Positions 1 to 6,436 of a DNA stretch of 18,307 bases are shown here, piece after piece; within the stretch, counting starts at the first letter, position 1, and the number at the start of each line of letters is the position of its first letter. The notes beneath the pieces were generated by a model. The model was not told where the DNA came from, did not search any database, and saw only the letters and a list, made by a program, of their open reading frames with translations. A program made the position numbers and the translations under genes. The stretch lies in the NCBI GenBank assembly GCA_023379345.1, contig JAMCUV010000083.1, forward strand, positions 1 through 18,307, in the 5' to 3' direction. This stretch comes from Thermoplasmatota archaeon (GTDB lineage Archaea; Thermoplasmatota; Thermoplasmata; Thermoplasmatales; Thermoplasmataceae).

Positions 1-775
1 ACATCCCCTCGGCGGTGTCGACATAAAATGACTTCAGGTAAGAAAGGGATTCAGAGTTCTCGTCCTGCTTTTTCCCAGGCGTGTTGTTGTCCAGGAAAGT
101 TGAAATTCTTCCACCAAGCAGTGGTACCAGGGATCCAAGGTGATGCACCACGAATTTCAGCTTCCTGTGTCTGGCAATAACACCAGATCCCACAAGATGG
201 ATCATGGCAAGTGTTGCATCAAAGTCCCATCCAACCATTATGCTGGTATTGAATTCCTTGAGCCATGGATATGATTGCCTCATGAATGTGGGATGAATCC
301 AGATGGGTTTCCCCAACTCTTCCATCGCAGTGTAAAATGGATCAAATCGTGGTGAACCCAGGGGCTCACCGTGAACATTGGAAACAATCTGGATGCCCGG
401 CATCTTCAGTTCCCTGATGCATCTTGTGGATTCAGCTATGGCGGCATCCGGATCAGCAAGCGAAACGGTGCCAATTGCAAGGAATCTGCCCTCGCTCTGG
501 TTTGCAGTCTCATGCATGCCATCGTTGGCAGCCCTCATTATTTCCTGTGAACGCTCCGCATCAAGTTCCAGATCGTCAATGTCAGGAAGCGCCAGAGAGA
601 TGATTTCCCTGCTGATATGGAGTCTGTCCATTACCTGTACCCTGCTTTTCATGTTAACAAGTTCAGGGAGCCTCTTTGCCTGTTCATCCATCATGGCAGG
701 ACGTTTTGAAAAGAAGTTGTAATAGCTCTCGGGATAAATATGGTTGAATACGTCTATTTTTTCAGTGCTAACCAT
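1..775 (-). CDS. Amidohydrolase (PF04909-like, TIM-barrel), 3' end cut by window edge
   Basis: Reading leftward from an ATG at 775-773, an open frame of 258 codons continues past the left edge, so the C-terminus is missing. The protein begins MVSTEKIDVFNHIYPESYY and resembles the amidohydrolase 2 / ACMSD-like hydrolase and decarboxylase family. Visible family marks are the N-terminal beta-strand with NHIYP, a WIHPT segment (normally a metal-ligand His strand), then VVHHLGSLVPLLGGRI followed by a FYVDT strand, which match the HxGG..P..GR and Y.DT signatures. The first metal motif reads F-N-H where the family usually has H-x-H, so one expected metal ligand is replaced. Substrate cannot be told. 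An A/T-rich TATA-like box lies about 25 bases upstream of the ATG and no Shine-Dalgarno site is seen, which suggests a leaderless mRNA and supports this start. Confidence 0.8.
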   Translation of the reverse strand, partial: MVSTEKIDVFNHIYPESYYNFFSKRPAMMDEQAKRLPELVNMKSRVQVMDRLHISREIISLALPDIDDLELDAERSQEIMRAANDGMHETANQSEGRFLAIGTVSLADPDAAIAESTRCIRELKMPGIQIVSNVHGEPLGSPRFDPFYTAMEELGKPIWIHPTFMRQSYPWLKEFNTSIMVGWDFDATLAMIHLVGSGVIARHRKLKFVVHHLGSLVPLLGGRISTFLDNNTPGKKQDENSESLSYLKSFYVDTAEGM

Positions 776-792
776 GAGATCACATTCATTTA

Positions 793-805
793 AAGTATTA
801 TATCT
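793..805 (-). promoter_or_regulatory. TATA-like box for the amidohydrolase gene
   Basis: On the minus strand the sequence reads AAGATATAATACTTT, centred about 25 bases before the ATG at 775. This is the spacing expected of an archaeal TATA box driving a leaderless transcript. It is a visual call only. Confidence 0.45.
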
Positions 806-978
806 TTGGTTGTCTATTTTGTGAATATGTTATTGTAAGGCCTGCATGACGTTTCAAGCCAAAAAATCATCTTTATTCAGTTGAACCAGGTTGCAGTATC
901 TGAAGGATAAAGTATCATGTGTTATTCACAGAATTGTATGAAAAGCTGCCATGGAGGGGTGCTTGAACTCGAGAATTC

Positions 979-1092
979 ATGTGTGGTTCCATATTAGAAA
1001 ATTGCCAACAGTTCTATCATAACGCAAGGTTAGCCGTAGTAAACCAACTGTTCGAGAGTATGCCTGAGAACTATGAAGCACGAATGAGGTGA
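979..1092 (+). CDS. Possible 37-codon leader ORF upstream of the MFS gene
   Basis: An ATG at 979 opens a frame of 37 codons ending at TGA 1090-1092, just 4 bases before the ATG of the transporter. The peptide begins MCGSILENCQQF and ends PENYEARMR. Its last codons overlap the Shine-Dalgarno sequence of the next gene, so if translated it could couple to transporter translation. There is no well-spaced ribosome site of its own; a GGAGGGG at 954-960 is 18 bases away. I recognise no family. It may equally be a chance ORF or the decayed tail of an older gene. Confidence 0.2.
   Translation: MCGSILENCQQFYHNARLAVVNQLFESMPENYEARMR
1086..1091 (+). promoter_or_regulatory. Shine-Dalgarno site of the MFS gene
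   Basis: GAGGTG lies 5 bases before the ATG at 1097 and fixes that start. Unlike most first genes in this window, this one therefore has a leadered mRNA. Confidence 0.6.
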
Positions 1093-1096
1093 AGAG

Positions 1097-2296
1097 ATGT
1101 CAGGAAAGAATGAAATGCCAAGTTCTGAAAACGATGGTCTGCCGGTAAATGTCTGGTACATATCATTATCGGCATTCTTTGCGGATTTTGGGTACCAGGC
1201 GGTTATTGTAGGTTTTCCGCTCTTCATTGTGCTTATCCTCAAGGCGCCGGTATACTACTATGGAATTGCAGAAGCCCTGAACTATGGTGTCGGGTCACTC
1301 TTTGCATATTATGGGGGGAGGCTGGCATCCAGATACGGAAGCAGGAAGATTGCCATAGTGGGAAATTCCCTGATTCCCGTACTGTCATTCACGGGATTTG
1401 CTGGCACTATTTATGAGGCAGTGGCCATATTCGCAGGCGGTTGGTGGGCAAGGAACTTCAGGTCACCAGCCAGAAGAGCACTGATGAGCGAATCCGTTTC
1501 TGAAGGTAACAGATCGAGAGCGTATGGGCTTCTCCACGGACTGGATGTGGGAGGTGGAATACTTGCCACACTTGTTTTCATTTCACTCGTCTCCCTTGGT
1601 TATCCGTTCAGGGTCGTCTTTATTGTTACGATTATTCCCATAGTGATCTCCACGTTTATGCTCATCATGGTGAAGCCCGGCGTCACTCAGAGGTTGAAAT
1701 CGGATTTTGGGAAAAGTCAACATAGAACATTCTTCAGTGGCGTAATTGTCTCGTCAGCACTCTTCGGCTTCGGATACTACAGCATGGGTTTCCTGGTTCT
1801 CACAGTTGCCCTTGTCACATCAAAAATTCTCCTTGGTGCCTTAACGTATACTATTTTTCTCGCAGTCTCAGCATCGGTTGGATTCCTCATGTCACGGATA
1901 AAGCTGAAGCGGGAGGCTCTTTCACTTGGTCTGCTGGGCTACATACTTGCTGGACTTGGTGCGTTTCTCTATGCCCTTTCCCTGATTGAGAAATTGCCAC
2001 TGGCATCATTCTATCTGTCAACCGTTGTCATTGGCCTTGGAACAGGCTTCACGGAGGTCTTCGAGCCTACAATAATATCTAAGGTTTCGGAAAACATAGG
2101 AAGAGGAATGGGCTGGCTCACTGCCTCAAGGAGTGTGGGATTGTTTGTTGCCAATATAATAATGGGTTTACTGTATTTTGTTGACCCGGCATATTCATAT
2201 CTGTATGCTTTCTCGGTGGCCATGATTGCTGGCCTGACCGTGATAATCACTGGAAGGGACTATGACAGGGGATTTGTTGCTGAACCACAGCAATAA
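1097..2296 (+). CDS. Major facilitator superfamily transporter
   Basis: This is a 399-residue polytopic membrane protein with the hydrophobic pattern of about 12 helices and a cytoplasmic N-terminus of about 17 polar residues. MFS motif A is visible as GGRLASRYGSRK at residues 73-84, between helices 2 and 3. The helix 4-5 region reads RSPARRALMSESVSEGNRSRAYGLLHGLD, typical of MFS drug or metabolite transporters of the RPAR..L type, with a conserved Arg/Pro patch and a following glycine-rich helix 5. The substrate cannot be assigned. The next gene, a glucose dehydrogenase-like SDR, starts 84 bases downstream on the same strand, which allows but does not prove a sugar or sugar-acid substrate. 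The start is set by the GAGGTG site 5 bases upstream. Confidence 0.9.
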   Translation: MSGKNEMPSSENDGLPVNVWYISLSAFFADFGYQAVIVGFPLFIVLILKAPVYYYGIAEALNYGVGSLFAYYGGRLASRYGSRKIAIVGNSLIPVLSFTGFAGTIYEAVAIFAGGWWARNFRSPARRALMSESVSEGNRSRAYGLLHGLDVGGGILATLVFISLVSLGYPFRVVFIVTIIPIVISTFMLIMVKPGVTQRLKSDFGKSQHRTFFSGVIVSSALFGFGYYSMGFLVLTVALVTSKILLGALTYTIFLAVSASVGFLMSRIKLKREALSLGLLGYILAGLGAFLYALSLIEKLPLASFYLSTVVIGLGTGFTEVFEPTIISKVSENIGRGMGWLTASRSVGLFVANIIMGLLYFVDPAYSYLYAFSVAMIAGLTVIITGRDYDRGFVAEPQQ

Positions 2297-2347
2297 GAAT
2301 ACATCAGCAGATTTCATATTGCCAGTATTTATGATAAGGTAATTCAG

Positions 2348-2360
2348 TTAATCTTATTTT
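2348..2360 (+). promoter_or_regulatory. Weak TATA-like box before the glucose dehydrogenase gene
   Basis: TTAATCTTATTTT lies about 27 bases upstream of the ATG at 2381, and no Shine-Dalgarno site precedes that ATG. This is consistent with an own leaderless promoter rather than simple read-through from the MFS gene. The match is modest. Confidence 0.3.
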
Positions 2361-2380
2361 CAATCAAGCCATAGCTTTTC

Positions 2381-3202
2381 ATGGCTGATGATAACAGGAA
2401 AGTGTCTTACGGCACTGGCATAAACATAGACCTTAAGGGTAAAATTGCGCTGGTCACGGGATCAAGCTCTGGCCTTGGCATGGAGATTGCGAAATATCTG
2501 GCAAGAGCCGGAGCAACAGTTGCGATTCATTATCATTCCGAGAAGCTTCAGGCAGACCAGCTTGCAGGAGAAATAAACGGCAACGGCGGCAAGGCGGCAG
2601 TATTCGGCGGGGATGTTTCAAACAGGGCTGAGGTTGAAGCAATATTCACCAGCATAGACCGCCAGCTTGGGCCAGTTGATATCCTTGTGAACAATGCCGG
2701 AATTGACGGAAAAAGGGAACTATGCGGCGATGACAACCCTGATGACTGGGAAAGAGTCATTGCCATAAATCTGATGGGACCTTATTACTGCGCCAGGGAA
2801 GCGGTTAAGAGGATGAAGAAATCCGGACATGGGGTCATCATCAACATCACGTCTGTGCATGAATTTGTGCCCTGGTCTGGCTACACGGCTTACAGCAGTG
2901 CCAAAGCAGGTCTCTCCATGTTCACAAAGACGCTTGCACAGGAAGTTTCTGAATCCGGTATCAGGGTGGTGGCAGTGGCGCCAGGAGCAATAAAGACGCC
3001 AATCAATAAGGATGTGTGGGGAAATCCGGAAACTTACAAGGATCTGCTTACCAAGATAGCAATGCCCAGAATGGGGGAGACGTCTGATATTGCCCAGGCA
3101 GTGACGTTCCTGGCCAGCGACATGGCATCATATATAACGGGCACCACCCTGGTGGTTGACGGCGGTATGCTTATTTATCCGGCATTCAAGCATGGCGGAT
3201 AA
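2381..3202 (+). CDS. Glucose 1-dehydrogenase-like short-chain dehydrogenase/reductase
   Basis: A 273-residue classical SDR. It shows the Rossmann cofactor motif TGSSSGLG at residues 26-33, NNAG at 104-107 and the catalytic set Ser158, Tyr171, Lys175 (S-x12-Y-x3-K), followed by PG at 201-202. The segments ITSVHEFVPW, GAIKTPIN and the tail DGGMLIYPAF closely match those remembered from Bacillus glucose 1-dehydrogenase, which oxidises beta-D-glucose to gluconolactone with NAD(P)+. That would fit the non-phosphorylated Entner-Doudoroff route of Thermoplasmatales, but characterised sugar dehydrogenases of these archaea come from several families. Other aldoses or polyols remain possible substrates. 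The N-terminus carries about 17 residues before the first beta strand, slightly longer than usual; the ATG at 2381 is kept because the TATA-like box is at leaderless distance. Confidence 0.85.
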   Translation: MADDNRKVSYGTGINIDLKGKIALVTGSSSGLGMEIAKYLARAGATVAIHYHSEKLQADQLAGEINGNGGKAAVFGGDVSNRAEVEAIFTSIDRQLGPVDILVNNAGIDGKRELCGDDNPDDWERVIAINLMGPYYCAREAVKRMKKSGHGVIINITSVHEFVPWSGYTAYSSAKAGLSMFTKTLAQEVSESGIRVVAVAPGAIKTPINKDVWGNPETYKDLLTKIAMPRMGETSDIAQAVTFLASDMASYITGTTLVVDGGMLIYPAFKHGG

Positions 3203-3235
3203 AAACCCGTCATACACATGGTGAAAATATCAGAG

Positions 3236-3290
3236 TTTTGGATTTTTACACAAATTTTGTGGCATCCCGGATTTTTCCCCTAAATTTTTC
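3236..3290 (+). terminator. T-rich terminator region after the SDR gene
   Basis: Three to four runs of T (TTTT, TTTTT, TTTTT, TTTTT) occur within 55 bases downstream of the SDR stop, without a strong hairpin. Oligo-U tracts are the usual archaeal termination signal, so this likely separates the SDR from the following promoter. Confidence 0.4.
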
Positions 3291-3298
3291 ATAGAACA

Positions 3299-3310
3299 GT
3301 TATTATCTTA
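3299..3310 (+). promoter_or_regulatory. TATA-like box for the SQR-like gene
   Basis: GTTATTATCTTA is centred about 25 bases before the ATG at 3329 and there is no Shine-Dalgarno site, the pattern of a leaderless transcript. Confidence 0.45.
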
Positions 3311-3328
3311 TCACTCCATTGAATTTTA

Positions 3329-4486
3329 ATGAAGACAATAGCAATTGTTGGCGGAGGCAGTGGTGGTGTTAGCACAGCAAACCATCTTGCCTATAAGTTG
3401 AGAGAGCAGGTTAAAGCTGGCGACGTGAAGATTGTCCTTGTTGAGGGAAGCCAGAGTCATTACTATCAGCCTGGATTTCTTGAAATTCCCTTTGACATGA
3501 TGACGGCTTCCTCAACATACAAACCGGTATCAAGGATGCTGGCGGATGGAATTACGCTTGTGCCTGAGTTTGCCACGGCTCTTGATCTGAAGAACAAGGT
3601 CGTGAGGACAGACAGGCAGAGCATTAATTATGATTTCCTTGTCATTGCAACTGGAGCAAGGTATGATTATGATTCCATACCGGGACTGAAGCAGGGGACC
3701 AACAACTTCTACAGCCTTGATTCCGCCGCTGAACTCAAGAAGAAACTCAACAATTTCAAGTCGGGCCGAATTGTGGTGGGAGTATCCTCCATGCCATACA
3801 AGTGCACTCCTGCACCGCTGGAGGCAGTGTTCATGCTCAATGATTACTTCACCCGGAGGGGAATAAGGGACAAGGTGGAAATCCAGTATGTATATCCCAT
3901 GCCAATGGCTTTTCCGGATCAGGGCATTTCAGACATAGCTCTGAAAATGTTCGATGAGAAGGGAATAAAGAGCAATCTGGGATTCCAGATCAAGGCCGTG
4001 GATGTGGCCAAGAAGGAACTTGTATCGCAGAAGGACGAGAGGATCGCTTATGATCTGGCACTGATTGTGCCGCCCCACAGGGGGAACAAGCTTCTAGAAT
4101 CCACAGGAGCAGCAGATCAGATGGGCTGGGTCCAGGTTGACGGTTATACGCTGAATGTCAAGGGCTACGAAAATGCATATGCCATTGGTGATGCCACGAA
4201 TCTGCAGGTATCAAAGGCAGGTTCAGTTGCTGATGCCCAGGCCATAGTTGTCTCCGACAGAATCGTGCAGTCGGTTCTTGGAGAGGATCCTGTGGCAACC
4301 TATGATGGCAGGGGTGGGGCCCTTATGTTGACAGGCATGGGCAAGGCGTCGATGATATCATCAAGCTACACCCAGAAGCCAGTCTTCATGCCGGAGAGCT
4401 ATTCATTCTACTGGCTGAAGCTGATCTACAACAACGTATACTGGAATATGACTGCAAAGCCCGTCCTGAACGGGGTGGTACAATGA
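3329..4486 (+). CDS. Sulfide:quinone oxidoreductase-like FAD flavoprotein
   Basis: A 385-residue two-dinucleotide-binding-domain flavoprotein. It starts with the FAD motif MKTIAIVGGGSGG (GxGxxG at residues 8-13). The SQR-family segment YYQPGF is at 45-50, the ATG motif at 107-109, PYKCTPAP at 156-163 and the second FAD motif GDAT at 287-290. The C-terminal stretch 357-376 is rich in Tyr, Trp and Phe with Lys, as in the amphipathic membrane anchor of SQRs. SQRs oxidise sulfide to polysulfide and reduce quinone at the cytoplasmic membrane face. Canonical enzymes use three Cys; here Cys159 is the only Cys in the whole protein, so classical polysulfide chemistry is uncertain. It overlaps the DUF1641 gene by 4 bases (ATGA), so the two are surely cotranscribed. 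Family assignment is firm, exact reaction is not. Confidence 0.8.
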   Translation: MKTIAIVGGGSGGVSTANHLAYKLREQVKAGDVKIVLVEGSQSHYYQPGFLEIPFDMMTASSTYKPVSRMLADGITLVPEFATALDLKNKVVRTDRQSINYDFLVIATGARYDYDSIPGLKQGTNNFYSLDSAAELKKKLNNFKSGRIVVGVSSMPYKCTPAPLEAVFMLNDYFTRRGIRDKVEIQYVYPMPMAFPDQGISDIALKMFDEKGIKSNLGFQIKAVDVAKKELVSQKDERIAYDLALIVPPHRGNKLLESTGAADQMGWVQVDGYTLNVKGYENAYAIGDATNLQVSKAGSVADAQAIVVSDRIVQSVLGEDPVATYDGRGGALMLTGMGKASMISSSYTQKPVFMPESYSFYWLKLIYNNVYWNMTAKPVLNGVVQ

Positions 4487-4932
4487 GCAACGATATAACT
4501 GATATTTTGAACAGGAAGCTGGTCGATCCGGAATCGAGAAAGGCCTTTGAATCGCTGGTGGATAATATTGGAACAATTTCAAGATCTATGGAATGGGTGA
4601 GGACACTTGAGGAAACCGGGATGGCTGAATCCCTCCAGGGACTCGCCTATCTTGTGGCCAACCTGCGGAGCGTCCTCACCGACGACATGCTGAACGGAGT
4701 GTCCTCTATCCTGAATTCCCTCCTGGAGATACTATCAAAGATATCTGATCCGCAGGTTGTTGAAGGGGTGGTTGCACTTCTTGACGGCATTTCATCCGGT
4801 CGCCTTTCAAAGGAACCTAAGATTCATGGCACATTCAGCCTGCTTGGTGAGCTTAAGGATCCGGAAGTGGAAGCGGGCCTTGCGGTGACAATAAATATAT
4901 TGAAAGGTCTCGGAAAAATGGGTAATAAATAA
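4483..4932 (+). CDS. DUF1641 family protein
   Basis: A 149-residue, largely helical soluble protein whose start codon overlaps the stop of the SQR-like gene (ATGA). Its C-terminal part, with DPEVEAGLAVTINILKGLG near the end and a repeated DPQVVEGV segment around residues 79-86, matches the small DUF1641 family, which is known to be encoded beside sulfide:quinone oxidoreductases and some formate dehydrogenases. No catalytic motif, Cys or signal peptide is seen, and its biochemical role is unknown. The overlap and family context suggest a partner or stability subunit of the flavoprotein. The pair ends against the convergent ArsR gene. Confidence 0.75.
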   Translation: MSNDITDILNRKLVDPESRKAFESLVDNIGTISRSMEWVRTLEETGMAESLQGLAYLVANLRSVLTDDMLNGVSSILNSLLEILSKISDPQVVEGVVALLDGISSGRLSKEPKIHGTFSLLGELKDPEVEAGLAVTINILKGLGKMGNK

Positions 4933-4941
4933 TCTGCCCTT

Positions 4942-4951
4942 CCTATTTTTC
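4942..4951 (+). terminator. T-tract terminator between convergent genes
   Basis: CCTATTTTTCT follows the DUF1641 stop within 10-20 bases in the 22-base gap before the convergent ArsR gene ends. It fits an archaeal U-rich termination signal for the plus strand. Confidence 0.35.
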
Positions 4952-4954
4952 TAA

Positions 4955-5302
4955 TTAAATTTTGCATTTAGGGTGATTAGGCAGATCTTCTATTTTTTTC
5001 AGTTCTGAGGAGATATCCGGCAGAGATCCTAGGATTTCCGTGATCAATGGAAATGCTTCCTGGTTCAATGAATAATAAATCCACTGTGCATTCCTCCTCT
5101 CCTTTACAAGATCAACGGACCTCAGCCTGGCCAGGTGCTGGGAGGCATTTGACTGCGATATATTGAGTACTGAAGTTATTTCGCAGACACAGAGTTCTTG
5201 ATGGCTTATGAGCGACAGGATGTGCAGTCTGTTGGGGTCACCCAGTACCTTGAAGATTTCAGCCATCCTTATGAGATCAGACCGAAACTGGGGATGCATC
5301 AT
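4955..5302 (-). CDS. arsR: ArsR/SmtB family metal(loid)-responsive repressor
   Basis: A 115-residue winged-helix protein with FKVLGDPNRLHIL at residues 17-29, the helix-turn-helix ISQSNASQHLARLRSVDLV (residues 48-66) and a wing ERRNAQWIYYSL. The motif ELCVCEI at residues 37-42 places Cys38 and Cys40 as the CxC of the ArsR-type thiolate site that binds As(III) or Sb(III); a further Cys113 lies at the tail. Such proteins bind a palindromic operator and leave it on metalloid binding. It is the last gene of the minus-strand run DsrE-FmdE-ArsR, with one base between the FmdE stop and this ATG. The divergent arsB gene and the two identical palindromes at 6307-6324 and 6385-6402 make it the probable repressor of both directions. 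Thiol or sulfide sensing, known for some family members, is an alternative. Confidence 0.9.
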   Translation of the reverse strand: MMHPQFRSDLIRMAEIFKVLGDPNRLHILSLISHQELCVCEITSVLNISQSNASQHLARLRSVDLVKERRNAQWIYYSLNQEAFPLITEILGSLPDISSELKKIEDLPNHPKCKI

Positions 5303-5303
5303 G

Positions 5304-5918
5304 CTACCGGATCACATCCTTAAATATAACATCAGTCCTTATGCCCTTATTCGCATAGGGCACTTCCTTCCATTTAAGTTCAATCTTCCCGGCATGGTAA
5401 TGATCCTCTGGCCTTGTCTTCAGAAGCGTATTTTTCACCCAGTTGTCCTGCAGGGCTTTAAGGCGATCCAGCTTCCTGGGAAGTTCCTCCCTGGTAGCAG
5501 AGACTAGTGATGCCTCAGCGTCGGATATCTCCGCCGGGAAGAAACCACGTTCTTCGTTTACTTCCACAGCCTCACCGGTGGAAATCCTCTGCAATATGTA
5601 CCAGACTCCCGGTTCGCTCATAACGTCCTGCGTTCCGAATCTTACCCTTGCACCCGTGAGGTATGAGGCAGCATCACCAAGGCATGGGCTGTTGCGGGAT
5701 ATTGCCCTGAGATCAGTGCGGTCAATGACACCATCCGGAAAAAGAATCTTGAATGCAACTGAAAGTGCATATGTACCCCGGTACAGGCCATCGCATGCAT
5801 GCCCATGGAACTTTACCAGATCATCAAAGGTGATTTCCTTGGTGGACTGCGAATACCTTCCATGGCTCGATTCGGTGTCACGAACCGTGAACACCGGAAG
5901 ATTCTTTTCTGTCATCAT
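5304..5918 (-). CDS. FmdE-like metal-binding domain protein
   Basis: A 204-residue soluble protein with the signature of the formylmethanofuran dehydrogenase subunit E domain (PF02663-like). It reads FHGHACDGLYRGTYAL at residues 37-52 (His38, His40, Cys42), then SPCLGDAASYLTGAR at 77-91 (Cys79). The C-terminal part is charged and lacks the zinc ribbon found on some methanogen FmdE proteins. No other formylmethanofuran dehydrogenase gene is present, so a role in methanogenesis is not implied. FmdE-domain proteins occur widely as metal-binding proteins of unclear function. It lies 14 bases downstream of the DsrE-like gene and 1 base upstream of arsR in one transcript. AGGAG stands 2 bases before the first ATG and 5 before the second (5915), so the second Met may be the true start. 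The function in an ars operon is unknown. Confidence 0.65.
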   Translation of the reverse strand: MMTEKNLPVFTVRDTESSHGRYSQSTKEITFDDLVKFHGHACDGLYRGTYALSVAFKILFPDGVIDRTDLRAISRNSPCLGDAASYLTGARVRFGTQDVMSEPGVWYILQRISTGEAVEVNEERGFFPAEISDAEASLVSATREELPRKLDRLKALQDNWVKNTLLKTRPEDHYHAGKIELKWKEVPYANKGIRTDVIFKDVIR

Positions 5919-5932
5919 TGCTCCTGATGCCG

Positions 5933-6292
5933 TCAGAAGGATATAACAGTATATCCCTCAACGGCATACCGCGAGAATGCATCCCTGGCGAACTCCAGAT
6001 CTATTCCGTTGCTGGAGAATATGTCCTCCATATTCCAGTTCTTGACTTGGTTTGCACAGGCCTCCAGTGTTATGCCTGATTCCCTTAATTCCTTAATTGC
6101 GTCAAGGACCTCGCCATTGTCCTGCCCCTTTTCAAGAGATCGGACACCGCCAGTGAAGAGGAAAACCTCAACTCTGTCTATGCCATTCTCCTTTCTTGCG
6201 TCATGAATCCTCTTTGCAACGTGGAGTCCTGACATTACTTTTGCTCGCTGATCCAGTCCTGAGTTTATGACTATTGCTATTTTTCCTGCCAT
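5933..6292 (-). CDS. DsrE/DsrF-like small sulfur-relay family protein
   Basis: A 119-residue alpha/beta protein with the DsrE-type fold pattern. The N-terminal strand KIAIVINSG is followed by a helix, then VEVFLFTGGVRSLEK (residues 41-55), then ITLEACANQVKNW (74-86) with one Cys, Cys79, at the place where DsrE-like proteins carry their persulfide-bearing Cys, and a terminal strand YTVISF. DsrE-family proteins move sulfane sulfur as Cys-persulfide. It is the first gene of the minus-strand operon with FmdE-like and ArsR genes. No Shine-Dalgarno site is present; a TATA-like region about 26 bases upstream lies inside the 18-bp palindrome, so the mRNA is probably leaderless and repressible. Family call is good, partner and substrate unknown. 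Confidence 0.75.
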   Translation of the reverse strand: MAGKIAIVINSGLDQRAKVMSGLHVAKRIHDARKENGIDRVEVFLFTGGVRSLEKGQDNGEVLDAIKELRESGITLEACANQVKNWNMEDIFSSNGIDLEFARDAFSRYAVEGYTVISF

Positions 6293-6306
6293 ATGAGTCT
6301 CTCATC

Positions 6307-6324
6307 AGTATATGCGAATATACT
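6307..6324. promoter_or_regulatory. Candidate ArsR operator, copy 1 (DsrE-operon side)
   Basis: AGTATAT-GCGA-ATATACT is a perfect inverted repeat with 7-base arms and a 4-base spacer. It sits 15 bases before the DsrE start and covers the position where that gene's TATA box is expected (about 25 bases upstream), so a bound dimer would block the promoter. The same pattern recurs at 6385-6402. Confidence 0.65.
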
Positions 6325-6384
6325 AATTAAACTTTGCCGATAGGTAAAACGTGGTATAAGCATTGATATGTTAAGGTGTATATT

Positions 6385-6402
6385 AGTATATTTTAATATA
6401 CA
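6385..6402. promoter_or_regulatory. Candidate ArsR operator, copy 2 (arsB side)
   Basis: AGTATAT-TTTA-ATATACA repeats copy 1 at 17 of 18 positions if the variable 4-base spacer is ignored: the left arm is identical and the right arm differs only in the last base. The A/T-rich core doubles as a TATA-like box for arsB, about 35-50 bases before the likely ATG at 6437. A weaker third half-matching site overlaps it on the left (6377-6391). Confidence 0.6.
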
Positions 6403-6436
6403 AAGTTATCCTTGCCAACTGAATTTGGTTGTTTCA

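Larger units (their letters stand above)
776..1096. other. 321-base intergenic region between divergent genes
   Basis: This stretch separates the minus-strand amidohydrolase from the plus-strand MFS gene. It holds the TATA-like box for the minus gene on the left and, on the right, a short plus-strand ORF (979-1092) ending 4 bases before the MFS start, plus the MFS Shine-Dalgarno site. No convincing TATA box for the plus direction, no long repeat and no RNA gene were recognised between 830 and 970. Confidence 0.5.

Noticed and set aside
378..722. Plus-strand open frame of 114 codons opposite the amidohydrolase
   Set aside because: The minus-strand frame is continuous from 775 to the edge with family motifs; the plus frame is Ser/Met-rich without recognisable features.
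830..1096. Possible decayed insertion-sequence remnant in the gap before the MFS gene
   Set aside because: No terminal inverted repeats, target duplications or transposase motifs could be seen.
5443..5946. Plus-strand open frame of 167 codons opposite the FmdE-like gene
   Set aside because: The opposite strand carries clear FmdE motifs and operon spacing; the plus reading shows no family features.
6293..6305. Small palindrome ATGAG-TCT-CTCAT just before the DsrE start
   Set aside because: The arms are only 5 bases and it has no second copy near arsB, so chance is a sufficient explanation.
6368..6436. Upstream ATG extending arsB by 23 residues
   Set aside because: It lies before the predicted TATA/operator (6385-6402), encodes non-ArsB-like sequence, and makes the protein longer than typical ArsB.
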